Positions 1 to 13,625 of a stretch of DNA of 64,000 nucleotides are shown here, in pieces. The stretch is from Podocnemis expansa (lineage: Eukaryota > Chordata > Testudines > Podocnemididae). The position numbers were made by a program, and so were the translations under genes. The notes beneath the pieces were generated by a model. It searched no databases and had not been told where the DNA came from. It saw only the letters and a program-made list of their open reading frames with translations. The DNA lies in contig ML681998.1 of NCBI GenBank assembly GCA_007922195.1, forward strand, positions 12,380,070-12,444,069. Direction: 5' to 3'. How positions within the stretch are numbered: position 1 is the first letter of the stretch; every line of letters starts with the position of its first letter.

Positions 1-2048
1 GCTAGTTCTTCATTTTTAATATTACTCAAATTCTTCCTTTCCTTTCCTCACTGTTAAACCACTATCAATGCCATATTCTTTTTTTACCTTGATTAATGTC
101 CTTTTCTCCTCTGCTCCTGAAAAAACACCACTGTTGCAATGTTTCCTCTCATAGCATGGGCATCAGGGTACCATGCTCTTCCTTGTTGAATCACTTCATT
201 GGTTTCCTTACTTACATCATCAAATGCAAATGCCTTACCCCATCTCCATCTGTTTCCATTTTCCCTTTCTTCCTGTCTGGCTGCGTACATCCCACTTCAT
301 CCTTTCTCCTAATTGTTCTTTCTTCTTTTCCAGCTCTTAGGCCACATCTACACTAGGCGCATTGCCACAGCCCAGCTACAGTGTTGCAGCACCATAGTGT
401 AGATGCTTCTTACAGCAATGGAAAGAGTTTTTCGATCAGTGTTGGTAATCCACCTCCCCAGACAGCAGTAACTAGGTCGACTGAAAAATTATTCTGTTGG
501 CCTAGCCATTTCTACACCAGTGTTTTAGGATGACTTAACTTTTAACTGCAGACCATATTTCAGCTGCACACCTCTACCATCTGCTTGCAACAGCCCTCCT
601 GTTTTCATCTCTCAAGCACCTTTTTTTTCAAATCTTTTCCTAAACTCCATTTCTTTAGCAATCTTGCTGCAGGATGGTCTTTTTGTCAATAATGTCCACA
701 TCTCCCCTTACCTGAACTGTTATCCCAGGTCTTGTCTTGTATTCATTTTTTTCTTATTCTTTGACTATAAACTCTTCAGTGCAAGGAATGCACATACATG
801 AAGTAATAAAACATTTCAATGGTTTCTTGACCAGGGTGGCCAAAGAGCAAGTGAGGTTGTCTGGTTTATGGTATGCTTGTGAAGGAGAAGGCAAGAAAAT
901 AATAGAATTTTGCAAGGAATCTGACTTTTTTCAGAGGCCATATTCAACTTTTAAATGGATTTTAAATTTTTTGAGATTGTAGGTTTAGATTTGAGTTACC
1001 TACACAGGGCGATAGGAAGCAAGAAGAGAAATGGGAACTTCTTTGTAGAGTTATGCTTTTTATTTCCCTTTGCCTTACACCCCTTAAGTTCTCTGACATG
1101 TTGAATATTTATTGGTAGAAACTGTAATTAAAGAGGTAAAGCATACACTGAAAGGTTAAAACAAAACAAAAAAAACCCCTATGTTTTCTGTAATTGCAGT
1201 GGTTAATTGACTGTTTCCAGAAGGACGCATCCATTTATGGCCCTGTCCATGTTATGCTTCTTACAGCAATGGCTTAAATGTTTATGTGGCAAAAACTGTT
1301 TGAAGTAGCTTGACTGGCCAGTGTGATAGGAATAAATCATGTTAGAACCAAACTTTTTAAAAATAGTAGTAGCCTATTTTCCTGGCTAATTTGAAATAAA
1401 CTGATCTACTAGCCTACAGGTATGGCTCAAAGTCTTCTGTTTAATTAATATTTAAAAACTACTGATAGTTTCAGTCTCAGGCCTGGTTTATATTCCACAG
1501 GTAGGTCAATGTGAATGGCCTTGCCTTGACCTCACTGTGGAAGTATATAAGTTAAATTTGGCTCCTGCTGACATAAGTGCTTCTCTAATTAGTAAACCAC
1601 CTCCCCAGGTGGCACAGAGTTATGGTGGGTGTAGTTTGGTTAACACAAGGTCAGTGTAGCTACTGCATTGCTTATGTTAACTGTTACTGGCCTCCAGCAG
1701 CTGTCTCACAGCGACCCACCCTAACAATATAGTCAGTACAAACTAACTGACTGATTAGAGTCAATTTCATGGCTGTCATCACTGACATTCATGTTTTCAG
1801 TCTCTGCAAGGAGGTCAATGAGTTAATTGGTCTTGGAAAGTTAATTTCCTTCTCATCCCGAAATTTGCTCCAGCAGGTCAGATTTGAAGTTGACTGGTAG
1901 GGTGATGTGATAACTTTGTATTGCTGCTGTTCATGCTCTCTGACCCTATCCTATAAAGGATTTCTGTTTCCAGAGTTATTAATCAAGCATTGGCATTAAT
2001 CACTTCACAGACATTAAGTTTAGAAAAACAAGAAGTATAGGGGGAAAT
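1..2048. other. AT-rich upstream DNA with old repeat scraps
   Basis: No coding exon is supported. Two stretches look like old MITE remnants: about 340-529 (ggccacatctacact near the left and tctacaccag near the right), and about 1485-1735, which has the same style as the Harbinger-like elements further right. Neither shows clean target duplications. The rest shows no recognisable feature. Confidence 0.4.
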
Positions 2049-2070
2049 ATTTTTAGCCAGTTATATATAT

Positions 2071-2308
2071 TTTACAGTCTCTACAAAGTGTGACCATCTT
2101 CCATATTACCTACTTTTGTCTTCCCAGTTTTTCCCATTTTGAATCATCCTAATTTTCATGTAAATCAAATATCTAGTTTAACAATACAACAAATAATTAA
2201 ATTCTAGGTGGACCTATTTTGGTAAATTCTGAGAAATATCTTTCAGACATTTTGGGGTGAATTTAAGTTCAAGTCATTATTCAGCTGTTGTTTTCTAGTA
2301 TTTGAAAT
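2071..2308 (+). repeat. Direct repeat, copy 1 (about 240 bases)
   Basis: By eye this segment aligns almost end to end with 2798-3036 in the same orientation. Shared landmarks include tttacagtct, the tcttcccagtttttcccatt block, attaaattctaggtggacct and agacattttggggtga. The two copies are clearly diverged. Upstream of both is a weaker match (agccag / agccaa), so the duplicated unit extends a little further left. The class of the repeat is unknown. Confidence 0.85.
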
Positions 2309-2797
2309 ATTTTAGCCAGTTATGTATATTTGTATTATCTTTGTTGAAATTATATAATATAGAAATGAAAGATTAATCATATGTTTTGTGAATAGATTTA
2401 TCTTAAGTGTCTTTTCCTCTGACAGGTGGTTTGTGACGAAGGTGACAGTTATGCCTACTCTAAGTACGGACGATTTTGTCATGAGATCAAAATGAACTAT
2501 TCTCCATATGTGAATTATTTTACTCGGGTATACTGGAATAGATCCTACTTCGTTTATAAAATCAACACTGTGATATCCTTCCAGTCTTGAAAACCCATGG
2601 AGACTTCTTTCTGAAGGTTGACCATGTATGAAATTAATGGGAGGAGTTCCTATTTTACAAAGTGGCTTTTTTTTTTTGCAGATAGAAGTGGGAGCATGCA
2701 AAATGCTCATTGTGTTCATTTATCAGACTGGAATTCTGCAGACTACAGCTCCAACAAGCAAGAGTACTGTCTCTAGGGAAATGTGCGCACTAGCCAA

Positions 2798-3036
2798 TTT
2801 TACAGTCTCTGCAAAGTATGAGCGTCTTCCATATTACTTACCTTTGTCTTCCCAGTTTTTCCCATTTTGAATCATCCTAATTTTCATGTAAATAAAATGT
2901 CTACTTTAATATTACAACAAATAATTAAATTCTAGGTGGACCTACATTGGTGAATATAGAGAAACAGTATTCAGACATTTTGGGGTGATTTTAAGTTCAA
3001 GTCATTATTCAGCTTTTGTTTTCAAGCATTTGAAAC
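2798..3036 (+). repeat. Direct repeat, copy 2
   Basis: This is the second copy of the 240-base unit, about 727 bases downstream of the first. It could be an old local tandem duplication, or two copies of an unrecognised dispersed repeat in the same orientation. A short open frame with a splice-acceptor-like start (2426-2590) lies between the copies. Confidence 0.85.
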
Positions 3037-5794
3037 TATCAGAATGTTCCAAGTAAGTGTCCATGCATATAGTTTAATTTTTCTGTTAACAGAGCTCTTT
3101 TTAACTGTGTGTGTTACTGTGTTCACTACATACACATTACATACACATTCATACATATTATGTGTGTGGGTGCAGCATTTTTATATGAGCCAACTCCTGA
3201 AGATTTTACTTAGGTAGAACTCCCGTAAGTTTGACTTCAGTGCACAGACAAAGGGGGGACCACCTGTGTGGATGAGTTTGCAGGACCTTAGTTTGAAGTG
3301 AGTGGGTCTTTGGGATTTGTCCATTTTAGATAGTTTATAGTTACTCATTTCATTCAGTGTAATAAATGTTGCATAAAACAAACAAGTAGTTTGTCCTGGT
3401 AAAATAGACACAAATTTGCTTTAAAACTCTCACGCACAATCAAGTCATGTGAAAAGTTAATTATTTTTAAATATATGCATATAACGTACTGTCCAGGTAT
3501 TTTTCCAAAAATTTTAGAAAATATTTTGTCCCCTAACTTTATTTTAGCTTGCCTATCATTACTCCTTCCCATACCATTCTAATCTTTTTTTTTTTTAATG
3601 TATACTCCATTTATGCAATTCATTTTGTTGCTACTTGCTGTATTTCTGTTATAATGGATGTTTATTTGCGGCCTACTTTGGGCCTGATCTTGGAGTCTTG
3701 AATCAAAACATAGCAAAAGTTAATGGAAGTTTTGCCTGAATGAAGATTGCAATATCATTCCTGCTCTTGTCTGCTGGAAAAATTTAAATCCAAAGAATCT
3801 TAACTTCTGTGAAGTGAGCATATACAGCAAGAACATGGTGCATGTGTATGCTTACTGTTTCCTCTCTGCATATGTTTATTTATTGTTCACTAACAATCAG
3901 TGCTGCATTATCAAACAACTCCAAAGTGATTTTAAAGTCTTTATTGTTGCAAATGTTATCGTATCTTTAGTTCAGTTTTCATTTCTAGATATGTTTATTT
4001 CTGAGGCCTAAAAACCTTGCTAAATGTTTCAGATTGTCCACCTTATTTGAAACCATGCCTCAGATAAATCCATAAAACAAAATAATAATGGGTTGGTGAT
4101 CTGAAGGGGAAAATGGTTTTTAATATAGCTGAGTGACAGGGTATAGTAAATAGCCTTATATCAGATGCAACCTTGACACATTCATTATATTGAGAGAGAA
4201 AGAAAGAGTGTGTGTGTGTTATATAAAGATCCCTCACAGTATGCACTTTTTATGTATTTATACACAAGTGCATGTGTATCTGCACTGAACAATTTCCAGA
4301 CTTTTCAGTCACAAAAGTACACCAATACATTATCCTCAACTACTGCAAGGGTGTGGGAACCTTTCGGTGGTCTTTTCTCAGTATGATAGAATGAATGTAA
4401 ATGTATTTACTGTTTTGAAATAATTATAGAACTCCGTGTGTGGTTGGTGTTAATATGATTTACTGATGGGGATGTTGGATCTGTTTGCCTCATTCCTAGT
4501 CAATGCATGAACCTGAATGTTTATGAATTCCATTTCATGATAGCAATAAGGCATTCCAGGTGGTGAATTTCAGAGTGACTGTTGCACTCTTTGGGTGACA
4601 CTTGCCAATGGCCCCATGTCTTATAACAGGATTCAGTGTGGAATATTCAGTTACGCTGCAATGGATTGCCAATTGCATTTTACTGCCACACTATGTGTGA
4701 ATAGTACTGAATGTGAGTACGTACACACAGAATACATATGTATAGAAAAATACAGTTAAAGGACATTTTACACATCTGATGATAAATCCCAGCCGTAGCA
4801 CATTGACCTGTATATATGTTTCAGTAAACATGTGGATCTTGTTTGGACCGTGACAACATTTTTAAGTATTGTTGTTTTTAAGTAATGATGTTGCTGTTTC
4901 AGTTGATTTTGCATTAGGAGAATCAAAATCAGGAGGATTTTTAACATGCTTATTATTATTATTATTATTATTATTTTATATATATTAGAAAAATTGTACA
5001 ACAGCAGCATTGGGTCTTACAAAGCAGAAAAAAGGCCATGTAACTAGGTAGCCATTGCAATCCCAGTTAGGAGGCAAACATATTTAAACAATTAACTTAA
5101 AAATCAAAACTTTGGTTTGAACATGGAGGGCAGTTGCTGGCCTGCCTATGAAACAGCCACACACAAAAATGATACCTCCTGAAGGCTTAGTCTAGTTCTC
5201 AGTTTTTGTGTAGGAGGCAGGTTGCTTGGTGTTCTCAGCAAGGATTAAATGGGGTTATTCCTACAAGTAAGCTGCAGTTATACCCTCACTTGCTTTCCAG
5301 CATGGGCCACTAGCTCTGCAACTTTACTGAAAGAATAAAACTCATGGCTGTGAATGTAGGAGAACATTTTGAAAAATTCTTATCTGTTTTTTTGTAGATG
5401 TTGCCATCCAGTTGAAATATGTGCCTTGAAAGCTTTATTAAACAAACAAAAAAATTCAATTTGTTTATTTTTGTGAATTTTTTTTAATCCACTTCTTTTG
5501 TGATTTGTGTAGCTTCAGTTGTAGCTTATTTTCAGAAGGAAAAGCCCCTAACAACTTCCTCCTGAGGTGCTGCTATTGGGTCTGAGCCAGCCATTTTGTA
5601 TACAGTCATTGACTCCACTAACCCAAGAAAAATACTAAAAAACAGGAGTGAAACAACAAAAATAAAAGTAAATTTGGAGTGCAAGAATTAACATTTCTAA
5701 GAAGAAAAACTGACTTCTCAAGGATTACAAATAGAAGACCATAATAATCTTTTTTACCTCAAAAATAAGTAAAGTACAGACATTTTTTAGGATG
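3037..5794. other. AT-rich intergenic DNA; short ATT microsatellite
   Basis: I see no gene and no recognisable long repeat. A short TTA/ATT trinucleotide run lies at about 4947-4977 and a short GT run at about 4208-4219. All open frames are short and look random. Confidence 0.45.
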
Positions 5795-6110
5795 GGAAGG
5801 CACTATATTTGCCTTTTTCCAGGCTGGGACCTCCCCCAATCATGATGAGTTCTCAAGGATAATGGTCAATGGCTCTGCAGTCACATCAGCCCTTGGATGC
5901 ACTGCATTTGGCTCCATGGACTTGTACATGTCTATCCTTTCGAAATAGTGCTGAACTTGTTCTTGCAGCACCGAGGACTGCTCATCTCCTTCCCATTCTG
6001 TGCTTTGCAGTGCAGTGATCTGGTAGCTGACCTTGTTTGTGAAGACAGAGGCAGAAAAAGCATTGAGTACTTCAGCTTTTTGTACAATCCTTATTGAAGT
6101 AATGACTCTT
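5795..6110 (-). mobile_element. CR1 LINE fragment (ORF2, antisense, degenerate)
   Basis: The reverse strand matches the CR1 ORF2 region just before the reverse-transcriptase core. It carries EVLNAFSASVFTNKVS, MYKSMEPNAVHPRADV and ILENSS, which correspond closely to residues about 465-545 of the uninterrupted copy at 53021-56017. The fragment is truncated at both ends and differs in many residues, so it is a dead insertion. Confidence 0.85.
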
Positions 6111-6443
6111 CTAGTTGACATAAACTACTTGTCAATCACCAGGAGTGGAATCTGTGTGGACAATAACTCGGAGAATGGTTGGTTGCTTGAGTACTTTTTT
6201 TCTCGAGATGTATTGCACAACCCACATTCCTTCCCCTCTAATTGGAATCATACCCATTTGGCAAAGAAACTTAGGGACAATTGCAACCATCTTGCCTCTT
6301 ATATTCTTAGACGGTGTGGCCAGGTAATATGATGCTTGCATGCGCAGCCATGATGGATACTTTTATTTAAAATAATTTGATCTTGCATGTATGGTGTGCA
6401 TGGCCAGTGCCACAGGTCAAGCTACCTGTGTATTAGTTTAGAT

Positions 6444-6633
6444 CAGCGGTTCCCAGCCTTTTTTGCAGCAGCGCCCCGTTCCAGTTAACCTGTTTTTCTA
6501 CTGACCCCATTAAAAAAATTTTAACATTGAGCATGTTTCTCAATGCCCCCCTACTACCACCTTAGCTTTTACCACCTTTTTGAACTTCAGAATCACACCC
6601 AGGGGGCGGAAGTGCCCCCACTGGGAAACACTG
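6444..6633. mobile_element. hAT MITE (190 bp) with perfect 8-base target duplication
   Basis: The terminal inverted repeats are of Charlie/hAT type: CAGCGGTTCCCAGCCT at the left and GGGAAACACTG at the right. The element is flanked by an exact GTTTAGAT direct repeat at 6436-6443 and 6634-6641. Length and TIRs mark a non-autonomous hAT element. Confidence 0.92.
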
Positions 6634-7297
6634 GTTTAGATCAAAGTGAACATAAGTGTGTTCAGATATTTGAACTTCATGACAATTAGTGGAATGTTAT
6701 GTTGTTTTTATCATCTTCTGTTATAATGTAATAGCAAATGCTTACCTTGTGTACACCACTAAGTTATCTGTCAAACTCAATGAAGTCTTGAGGCATGCAA
6801 AGGAAGAAGAGTGCTAATTTTAAAGCAAATGGGCATTGTGTGAGATGACCGGAGGTCAGAGATTTTAAGATTATTCCTCACTTGCCCTCACCAAAGGAAA
6901 ATCCTGGTAGGTAGGATCCAGGGAGTTTGCTTTCAGTGAGGAGAAGCTGTAAATTTGTTTAATGGAAAGATCCTTTATCTCTAGTTTGTTTGGAGTCTTG
7001 CAGGGGAGGGCACCAGATGCAAAGCAGAGACACCTCCACCAAGACAATGTGGATACCTGAAAAAGACTCTTGGGAGACCGGGTAGTTTATTGCATCACTG
7101 CCACCATTTGGAGTCATGGACTATGACTAACCTGTTGTTATATTTCTCCTGTTTTGGCATTTCAGTGGCTTTCATTACTGTTCTTAGCTGATGAAAAAGT
7201 AGTTGGTTTGCTGTGGAGTTGGCTGTCAGCATTGTCTTTGGTCTGAGATCTAGAGTGTCACTTGACTGGAAGCAACCTGATGTGGTTTGCTTTAGGT

Positions 7298-7525
7298 TGA
7301 AAAAAAAAAAAAAAGCAAGGAGTCTTGTGGCACTTAAAGACTAACAGATTCATTTATCGCATGAGCTTTCGTGGGAGAAAATCCCACTTCGTCAGACACT
7401 TTGAAGAGTGATGGGATTTTCTCCCACGAAAGCTCATGCGATAAATGAATCTGTTAGTCTTTAAGTGCCACAAGACTCCTTGCTTTTTTTGCTTCACTAG
7501 ACTAGCATGGCTGCCCCTTTGGAAC
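7298..7525 (-). mobile_element. Foldback SINE (228 bp) with 12-base target duplication
   Basis: Flanking direct repeats TTTGCTTTAGGT lie at 7286-7297 and 7526-7537. On the reverse strand there is a head with a tRNA-like box A look (GGCAGCCATGCTAGTCTAG) and then a body. That body is followed by its own nearly perfect inverted copy, ending in a T-run. The two arms share gcaaggagtctt, actaacagattcattta and gctttcgtgggag. The 12-base duplication indicates LINE-mediated integration. Other copies lie at 19610, 46270, 60592 and 62438. Confidence 0.88.
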
Positions 7526-7537
7526 TTTGCTTTAGGT

Positions 7538-10500
7538 GACGTTTTATTGTGGCGTCCACTTTGTTTGGGTGGTGGACTGGACTTGGGAGTGCTGTGTCAC
7601 TCATGCTAGGACTGGTATAGTGATCCAGGATCTACACTTGTTGCTGGCTTGGTAAAATCTAAATATGGGAAGCACAACCAGTTTGGGGTGTTTGCCCTGT
7701 TTTCTCGTAGTCTGCCTTGGGATGGGCTTTCACAATTATGGGCCACTCCAAACAGTACGACCCATGGAATGTGTTTACAACTCAAGGTTACTGTTGGGTA
7801 AGAGTAAGACAGGGTCTGGTCTGGGTGGCTGGTAAATGAACTGGGTCTAGCCCCCCGTGCCCATGTAGGGCACACATATTTGGCTATTTAAGAGGGTGGG
7901 ACAGCACACGGCAGGTAAGAGCTGCCAGAAACCTGGGGACTGGAGGAATCCTGGAAGGAAACACAAGGTGGGGCGAGGGAAAAGGCTGAAGGCAGGAGAA
8001 CAGTGGAGGACTTTGCTGGCTGGCATCCCTAACCCAGGCAGCTGGAGCCAGAGTGGTGATGGCGCAAGACTGAGGAGCAGGGGAGTTGTCTACTGGCTCT
8101 AAGTCACACAACCTGAGGCAAGGGCTGGAGAAGTCAAAGGCAGACAAACTGGAGAAGCTTAGCCACTGGTATCCCCAGGGCTGGAAAATTGCACCCTGAG
8201 GAACTGAGGGAGAACCAGGGAGAGAGGAGTGCTCCTCGGCAAGGGGACTCCAAAGCAGAGCAGCTGTGGGGGTTCTGCTGGGACAAGCAAGGCTGTGTTC
8301 CATGGGAAAGGGCTGATGTGATTCTCCTGGTATAAGGTGGTGAAGAGTCAGGGCATGGTGAGGGATGCTAGGGCTGTGCCAGGATGTGAGGAGGAGGATG
8401 AAGCTATTTTGATGTATTGCCTAGAGCATGGAATTGGGACATATGCACCCAAGGCTTTCTTTTTTGTAATAAATTAATCCCTCCAGGGCTACTTTTATTC
8501 AGAAAGACACTCTGGACTATGTCTGGGGACTCTGGAAGAGGAAAACTGACGCATGTTATTCTGCAATCTGCTAGCAGAGGGCACTCCACATCAGGCTGCT
8601 CTACGATGGTAACAAGCCATTCTTTAAACCCCCACTGCCCATTTCCAAGCATGTATTTAATGTTCAGAGGGAGCCAGTTTGACATTCCCCCCTCTGCAAT
8701 CTCATCTGTTGTGCCACTGTGCCTCCTAGATCACCCAGTCTGGACCTCAACCTATCCTGCTTTGCTAGGTGGGCCCTCACACCTGGATCAGCCCACACCA
8801 ACCTCCTGCATTTAATTGATCCCAGGCAGTGGAAGTGTGCTTACTAGCTATTCAGAGGACAGTTCACCAGAGAGCACCTCTGGCCCCCAGATGCCACACC
8901 AGGAACTTCCATCCTGCAGGAATCAGGAACCCTTCCTTCATCACTACAAGCTTATATACTCCTGGGCATCAATTTAATAAAGAAACTGATGTGCAACTAG
9001 CCTTTGCTTCAAGTTAAGCATCCACACATCCTCCAAAATCCACACAGTTGAAGCAAAACTAACAGCTTATTGATTAAAATATCTAAAGTGAACAGTATAT
9101 AGCAAATTAATGCACAATCAATCAGTCAAGGAGTTTCTCACTACCAAATAAAAAGAAATTCACAATCTAACCTAAAATCACTGCCACAATCATGTTCTTT
9201 TTACTTAATTTTGGCTATGATGGTTTTCATCCAGTGTCTGCCCTTCCATTGGCAAGGCCCAATTCTTAGACAGCTGCTTTAAGATGAAGTTGCTTCCACA
9301 TGGAGTTTCTCTGGTTAACAAGCCTCCAAAGCATCTCCTCCTTCCCCTGGACAAAGTACATAGTTTGCATGGGCTATGTTATGCATCCCTTTGTGCAGAG
9401 AAACAGCTCTCTATCTGCCTCCACCTGAGCCATGTGAAACCTATGGGGGAGGGATGTTTCACCGCTGTGCAGAAAACATGCTACCATAACAATAATGCAG
9501 AATATGTCATGGGCATTCTAAAAAAGATCCTGTGTAACCTTTGAGTGGGCTACAGTTCATTTAATTGCTCTTCTCCAGTGCCTCAAAAAAAAAAAAAAAC
9601 AAAATTAAACCCCAACTCCCACAGAGAAGCAGCTGGAGAGCAGGATTCAGTCTGTCAGGAGTCACAGCAAAGATTGTTCAGTTACCCTTCCCACACTAAA
9701 ATACTACCTAAAAACAAACTGCTAACTTGATAAACCTTATCATAAGAAAACAAAATGAATTTAAACAGAACAGTCCACACAGACACATTGCGGTAAAGAA
9801 ACCCAAGAGTCCCAAAGTTTAGATGGTTCATCCATATCTCAGTTGCAGTTTCTTCAAATCCAAAGGCTGGAGTTGCAAGAAGCAGCAATCCTTTTCTTTG
9901 GTTGTAGGGATCTTAGATCAAAATCAATGCAGGCTTTCTTCTCTTCTGGAACCAGCACCATCCAGTCAGTTTACTGGTTAACCAGCAATCAGTCACATAT
10001 GAGGAAACTCTGCTGCAAAATGCTCCACATTGCTCCACAGCAGAGAGAAAACATTTTGCTATCCATTTACTCCTGGCTCAGCTTCTCCCAGTCACACACA
10101 CAACACTTGGACCCTTCTCATTGCAACTTTGAGGCTACTGCTCTCATAGCATCTGACTACAGCAGCAGTAGAACAACCTACTGGAGCATGCTAAATTCAA
10201 CCACTCAGTTTCCAGAAGGTTCTGGACCCGAGTTGCCAAATCTGCCCAGCAACATTGCCCAGTGTCAAGAGATCCCTAAAAGAGATGATAGCTCCTTTAG
10301 GCATCTGAGTTACACTTGCATTGCATATTTTGCTTTAAACCAAACAATTATGTTGCAAAAGTAAACAGGAAAATTATATAGACCAGATTATAGGGGTGCA
10401 ACCCATCACAGCCAGCTCCTGAGGGGGCATGAACCAGTGTAGTTCCATTGAAATGAGTGGAGTTTTTCCACTTGGTTTCTATTGCAGTCACCAACTGATA

Positions 10501-11790
10501 TTTGGCTTTTTTCCCTACCTTCTCTCTTTCAGAGTTATTGAAGCTTCATATGAGAGACACAAGGGTTAATGAGAATGCTAGTTGCCATCACTATTATCAC
10601 AATTAAATGGCAGCTTCTGCCTGACAAAAGCAGGCTCCAGCCAGACATAATGGAGATATTCTCATTTAAGCGTTAATGCTAGTCAAATGTACCCTAGTAT
10701 CTCTTTTCTGTCAATACTAGTGTGGGGTTTTTACACCTTGTTGTTGGGAGGTATTGTTGCACTTTTTGTCATTGTGTACATTTGTGTCCTTGTGTATGTT
10801 TTTATGCACTCAAATACGGTTGTCTCCTACAGTAAAAGAAAAGCTGTCGGGCTATGATGTAGCCTAAGGGGTTTGTTCTCTCCCTTATGTTCATGTAATT
10901 CCATCAATGGAAATGATGTGTGCATCAGGCAGGAAATAGACTTCTAAATTTAGATCACTGACTTTACATGTTGACAGATAAGGTCTAGCTTCTCAATGCA
11001 TGAGAGATGTGCACACTCTCCTGTCTCCCACCAAAGATCTCCACACGTAGAATTTGATTCACATTTCAGATGGGTTATGACCATACCATTTTGGCTGGTC
11101 TTGAACCAACCTCATAACAACATGCAAATTTCCAGTTCACTCCAAATTTTTTGCCTTTTCTGAGGTTGATGCCCTCCTCAGGAGAGTTTGAGGGGGATAA
11201 ACTAGTGGGTCAGATATGCAGACAACCTTGGGTGTATCACATTTCCTTTAACTCACACAGACACTCTACCCAGAAAAGGACCTTCTCATCCACCTGAGTG
11301 AAAACTCCTGAGACCCCGATATGTGGACTCTATAAGTAAGTCATATGTATGGATCTAACTGTGTTGACTATTTAACAACTCTATTCACATTCCTTTCTTT
11401 TCTAATAAATCTTTGGTTTTGGATACTAAAGGATTGGCTGGTAACATGGTATTCTGGGTAAGATCCAAGGTGGCTGGCCCTCTGGAGATCAGAAGACTGT
11501 TTTGCATATTTATGTAACTCATCACTTTACTGAACCAATTTGCTGATTGGGAGCCAGAGACCAAAATGCAATAAAGGCAGCTATGAATTCTTTTTCCTCT
11601 TCAGCTTCTTGATAACAAGTGTGGGGATGGTAAATCTAACTACACTGTTAACCACAAGTTTGGTGGAATCTGCTCTCCATTTTGCAGCCTGCCTGACTGT
11701 GGCATTTCCAGTGTGGGCCACCCTTAGGCACCTCAGGTCCGAAGTTGTAGACTGCAGCCACCTACATGGCCTATACATTGAAATGCAGCC
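7538..11790. other. Intergenic DNA without a supported gene
   Basis: Open frames here (for example 7884-8303 minus and 9843-10364 plus) have no recognisable domain and no splice context. Composition changes to GC-richer at 7600-8400, which may be an unrecognised retroelement; a TATTTAA-type box near 7884 and AATAAA near 8469 would suit an LTR, but I could not find a paired copy. A poly-A run lies at about 9585-9599. Confidence 0.35.
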
Positions 11791-11885
11791 AAGGTGAGGT
11801 GAGGTAAATGCCTTATTGGACCGATTTCTATTGGTAAAAAAGACTAGCTGCCAAGCTACACAAAGCTGTTCTTCAGGTCATTAAA
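11791..11885 (+). mobile_element. SINE fragment (sauropsid family, same as at 33840)
   Basis: It carries gaggtaaatgccttattgga, ttctattggt and ctgttcttcaggtc in the order seen in the fragment at 33840-33931. I recognise these as part of a dispersed SINE common in turtle-like genomes. Only the central part is preserved. Confidence 0.65.
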
Positions 11886-13625
11886 GTGCAGTGCCACGTA
11901 TTTATATGGAATTTGTTACCTGCTTTACAGAAATGACTGCCTGTCTGTTATATTCTTTTCATATACATCCTTTAAACTATTCCTGTGTTTCAAGGCCCCA
12001 CTGAACCCCTCTCCTTATCTGTTTCTTTCACTAATGGGTTTTCTGGTGTGCCTTTTTTTAAACCTTTGTTATAGTATTTGTATGAATTAATGGACATGCT
12101 TTATTTGAGGTTAGCTCACTGGGAAAGTAGCTTTTACTCTTTTGTGCACTAGACAAAACTATCAGACTTTATCTTTTTCTGCTGGAAAACACAAAAGAGT
12201 AGCTGGGAGAACTTTATTTAAATAGTAGAGGTATTTAGGAACAGAATACTCTAATACGGTATTGAACTTAGAGCAGCTGCCCATGTAAAATTAAACGTGT
12301 TTTAAAGATAAATGCTGTAGGGCCTAAACTTGCTTCCATTACATTAGCAGTCCTATTGACTTTAGAACTGTTCTGTGAGTAAAAGCTGCAAGATGAGTTC
12401 CATAAAGCAAAACTCTTAATTGCAATGAGTTTAATTATTCTTCCTTATAGCACAAAGTATTTGCTGATTTTTATATGACAAAGTTTTATGTAAACTGTTT
12501 GTTAAATCAGTTCTTGCATATAGAAGTATTAAAAAGATGATGGCAGGGTATAATTTTTGTGACGACTTTTTTCTAATGCAAATCGTCTGTTGGAAACTTG
12601 TAGAATCACCTCTGTAAAATATGAAAAGCCTTGCTGCTGATTTTTCCCGAAGTATATTTTTTGCTCTTCAGACTGAAAACAACTTACGATGTAAGGTAAC
12701 GGTCATCTGTGACTTACTGCAACACTGGTCCCTTTTGTTCTGACAAGGGTATTTTAGATAACTATCTGATTCAACATCTCACTCTTCCCTTGCTGCACTA
12801 AGTCATACACAGCTTCTGGTTATTCTAGTCAGTACTGAAATGACAAGTAGACATTGATCAAGCTCCCCTTCTGTGCTACTTTTAGTGATCCTTTTTTCCT
12901 GTTCTTGATATGAATAAATTAGCTACAAAGTTTAACTGGCACAACAAACAGTGCCCTCAGTGTTTTGTCCTCGTTTAAAAACAAAACAAAAACAAACCCT
13001 GAGTCAAGGAGCAGTGTGTCCACATAAGATGAGTATATATAAATAAATCAGAAGGTATAAATTATATATATGTAGCCATCTTAATAATCACTCATTGAGG
13101 CATATTAGAATAATTGGAGATGGAGAAACTGATGCTGATTAGGTAGAGGTGTTCTCTGTGGAATGTGTTAAGAATTGCAGTTTTGGGGGAGGAAAGTGCG
13201 TAGAAATGGTGGTGCTTGGGCACATGCACAATCCCAGTTTAACTGAGTTTCTGCTAAACACGAACAGTAGGGAAATAGTTAATATTGTCTAATAACTATT
13301 TAAATATCAGTGTTGCCACTAACCTAGCTCATCTCTCTAAGGTCTACTGTTAAGGTGATTCGATTGCACCCTTGTAAACCCAAGGAGTGCTGTATTTCCA
13401 TTTAGAAAAATTATTTCACAGTTCTAACAGCTGGAAATGTGCCTTGGTCCTAATGAAAGGTAAATTCTAAAGAAACTGATGGAAATGGTTTCACTATTTG
13501 GAAATCATTGCTGACAGTTGGATGCAAGACTAGCTGATACACTCTAGCATGATGATGATTTCACTGTCCATTTACGCAACTTATTCCTTTGCATACCTGT
13601 TCATATCCCTGTCATTGCTGTAAGC
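11886..13625. other. AT-rich intergenic DNA
   Basis: No gene, long repeat or RNA gene is recognisable. Open frames are all short. Confidence 0.4.

Noticed and set aside
7538..8480. Possible LTR (TATTTAA-type box, AATAAA downstream)
   Set aside because: No second copy, primer-binding site or internal coding region was found.
9843..10364. 173-codon plus-strand frame
   Set aside because: No recognised domain, no splice or promoter context, ordinary composition; most likely chance.
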